A stretch of 7,886 nt of DNA, from contig JABDJZ010000480.1 in assembly GCA_013003255.1 (NCBI GenBank), positions 1 to 7,886 on the forward strand, given 5' to 3'. The position numbers were made by a program, and so were the translations under genes. Shown one piece after another: positions 7,041 to 7,886 of this stretch. The notes under the pieces are model-generated. The model was given only the letters and a program-made list of their open reading frames with translations. It did not search any database and was not told where the DNA came from. Within the stretch, counting starts at the first letter, position 1. The number at the start of each line of letters is the position of its first letter. This stretch comes from Rhodothermales bacterium. Lineage in GTDB: Bacteria; Bacteroidota; Rhodothermia; Rhodothermales; UBA10348.

Positions 7041-7086
7041 GGTCGATCACGTGTTCGAGGGTCGGGTAACCTACGGCATGCGCCCG

Positions 7087-7886
7087 TCAGGATCCGTAGC
7101 CCGTCATTTCAACGTAGCCTTTCCCGCTGATCGAGGCTCCGCGCCTGGTACCCGAGACCCGGACCATCCCCTCCCAATACGTGATTCGGGTTTCAAGCTC
7201 TTGGTTCGGGAGGGCCGCTTCAATGGTCAGGTCCATCCCACGCTCGGGGATCTGCATGCGCCAGGCGATGGGATAGCGAATCCCTGTCCGCGGGCTTTGC
7301 CAGGAGTCCGTGACCTCAAGCCCGATGCCATCGGGGTCCAGATCCACGCGGGACCCGTCCGTTGCCACCAGGCTGCCATCCACGTAGTCCTGGATATCAG
7401 ATCGCAGGCGGAAGTACATCAGGTCCTCTCCGCTGTCCAACTGGAGAGAGAACCAGTCCCAGCCTTCCTGATCCTCGGACAGGAGCGAGGTGCTCCACTC
7501 ACGGTCGAACCAGGATGCTCCACCGACCTCGGCCACCTCCTCGCCTACCCGGACAGTACCGGAGGCATCCAGCCGGGTGATGGAATAGTAATGGGAAGCC
7601 TGGCCGTCCTCACGGCCCTTGGGGCTGTAACCATTTTCGCCCTGGAAGAAGATGGGTTTGGCCGGTGCCAGGACCAGGGAGAGGGCCATGTCTTCAGCAG
7701 CAGCCTCCAGTCGGATCTCGGAGAGATCTTCGGTGGCCATCATGGTCCAGTCCTCCACCCACACCGATACGGAACCGTCCTCTACCTCCGCGCCACTCAA
7801 GCCGGCCGCGCCGCGGGCATAGCGTTCATCGCTCCGGAATTCCCCGGTTTGCGGGTCGGCGATGGCCAGATGGGCGCTGTACAGCT
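7087..7886 (-). CDS. AttH/CrtC-like lipocalin-fold protein (COG5621 type 'predicted secreted hydrolase'), partial
   Basis: The 3' portion (265 complete codons plus stop) of a gene running in from beyond the right edge; the N-terminus, probably with an export or lipoprotein signal, is not in the window. The frame stays open to the last base, so an internal TTG at 7800 is not the start. Family motifs: GEFRSDERYARGAAGLSGA near the edge; WVEDW; SHYYSITRL; GGASWFDREWSTS; GWDWFSLQLDSGEDLMYFRLR (in pieces); SPRTGIRYPIAWR; YWEGMVRVSG; and GKGYVEMTGY at the C-terminus. The family comprises two lipocalin-like barrels and is often annotated as carotenoid 1,2-hydratase; for non-phototrophic relatives this is usually only a fold-level name. 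Homologs often sit beside FtsX/LolE-like ABC transporter genes (attEFGH type), which would lie to the right of this window. It is probably the first visible gene of a leftward operon with the HSDR_N and nucleotidase genes. Confidence 0.88.
   Translation of the reverse strand, partial: LYSAHLAIADPQTGEFRSDERYARGAAGLSGAEVEDGSVSVWVEDWTMMATEDLSEIRLEAAAEDMALSLVLAPAKPIFFQGENGYSPKGREDGQASHYYSITRLDASGTVRVGEEVAEVGGASWFDREWSTSLLSEDQEGWDWFSLQLDSGEDLMYFRLRSDIQDYVDGSLVATDGSRVDLDPDGIGLEVTDSWQSPRTGIRYPIAWRMQIPERGMDLTIEAALPNQELETRITYWEGMVRVSGTRRGASISGKGYVEMTGYGS

Noticed and set aside
7087..7886. Carotenoid biosynthesis gene (crtC)
   Set aside because: Only fold-level family resemblance; no other carotenoid genes are nearby, so hydratase function is not supported.

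Overview
The window looks like chromosomal DNA of a GC-rich member of the Bacteroidota/Rhodothermota group (Rhodothermales-like). The evidence is two proteins ending in a type IX secretion (T9SS) sorting domain with the NYPNPFNP and DVLGRE consensus, a Bacteroidota-type stand-alone HSDR_N protein, starts with no clear Shine-Dalgarno sequence, and an overall GC-rich sequence. No mobile element, CRISPR array, tRNA or rRNA is visible.

Left half (36-4107, minus strand): two tandem paralogous genes for large secreted proteins. Each has a signal peptide, a DUF11-like domain, an Asp-box (BNR-type) beta-propeller region with four clear Asp-boxes, and a C-terminal T9SS type A sorting domain. The proteins are 637 and 626 residues and mostly identical by eye. 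The upstream copy (2227-4107) ends in a strong intrinsic terminator at about 2138-2183, so the two copies appear to be separate transcription units. Copy 1 carries a Pro/Gly/Asn-rich loop of about 16 extra residues.

Middle (4108-5547): a 267-bp divergent intergenic region, then a plus-strand class I/II PLP-dependent aminotransferase (390 aa) with all the main cofactor-binding residues. It converges on the next block across a 61-bp gap holding a short GC-rich hairpin.

Right part (5609-7886, minus strand): a compact three-gene block transcribed leftward. It holds a 3'-truncated view of an AttH/CrtC-like lipocalin-fold secreted protein (N-terminus beyond the window), an HSDR_N-type PD-(D/E)xK nuclease-fold protein, and a HAL2/SAL1-type 3'(2'),5'-bisphosphate nucleotidase whose start overlaps the end of the HSDR_N gene. 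The HSDR_N reading frame continues about 50 family-like codons upstream of its first ordinary start codon and has no ATG, GTG or TTG there. It therefore either starts at CTG or carries a one-base frameshift next to a GTG at 7050.

I do not see a clearly new multi-gene system. The points most worth following up are the duplicated T9SS propeller proteins and the HSDR_N gene start and its coupling to the nucleotidase.
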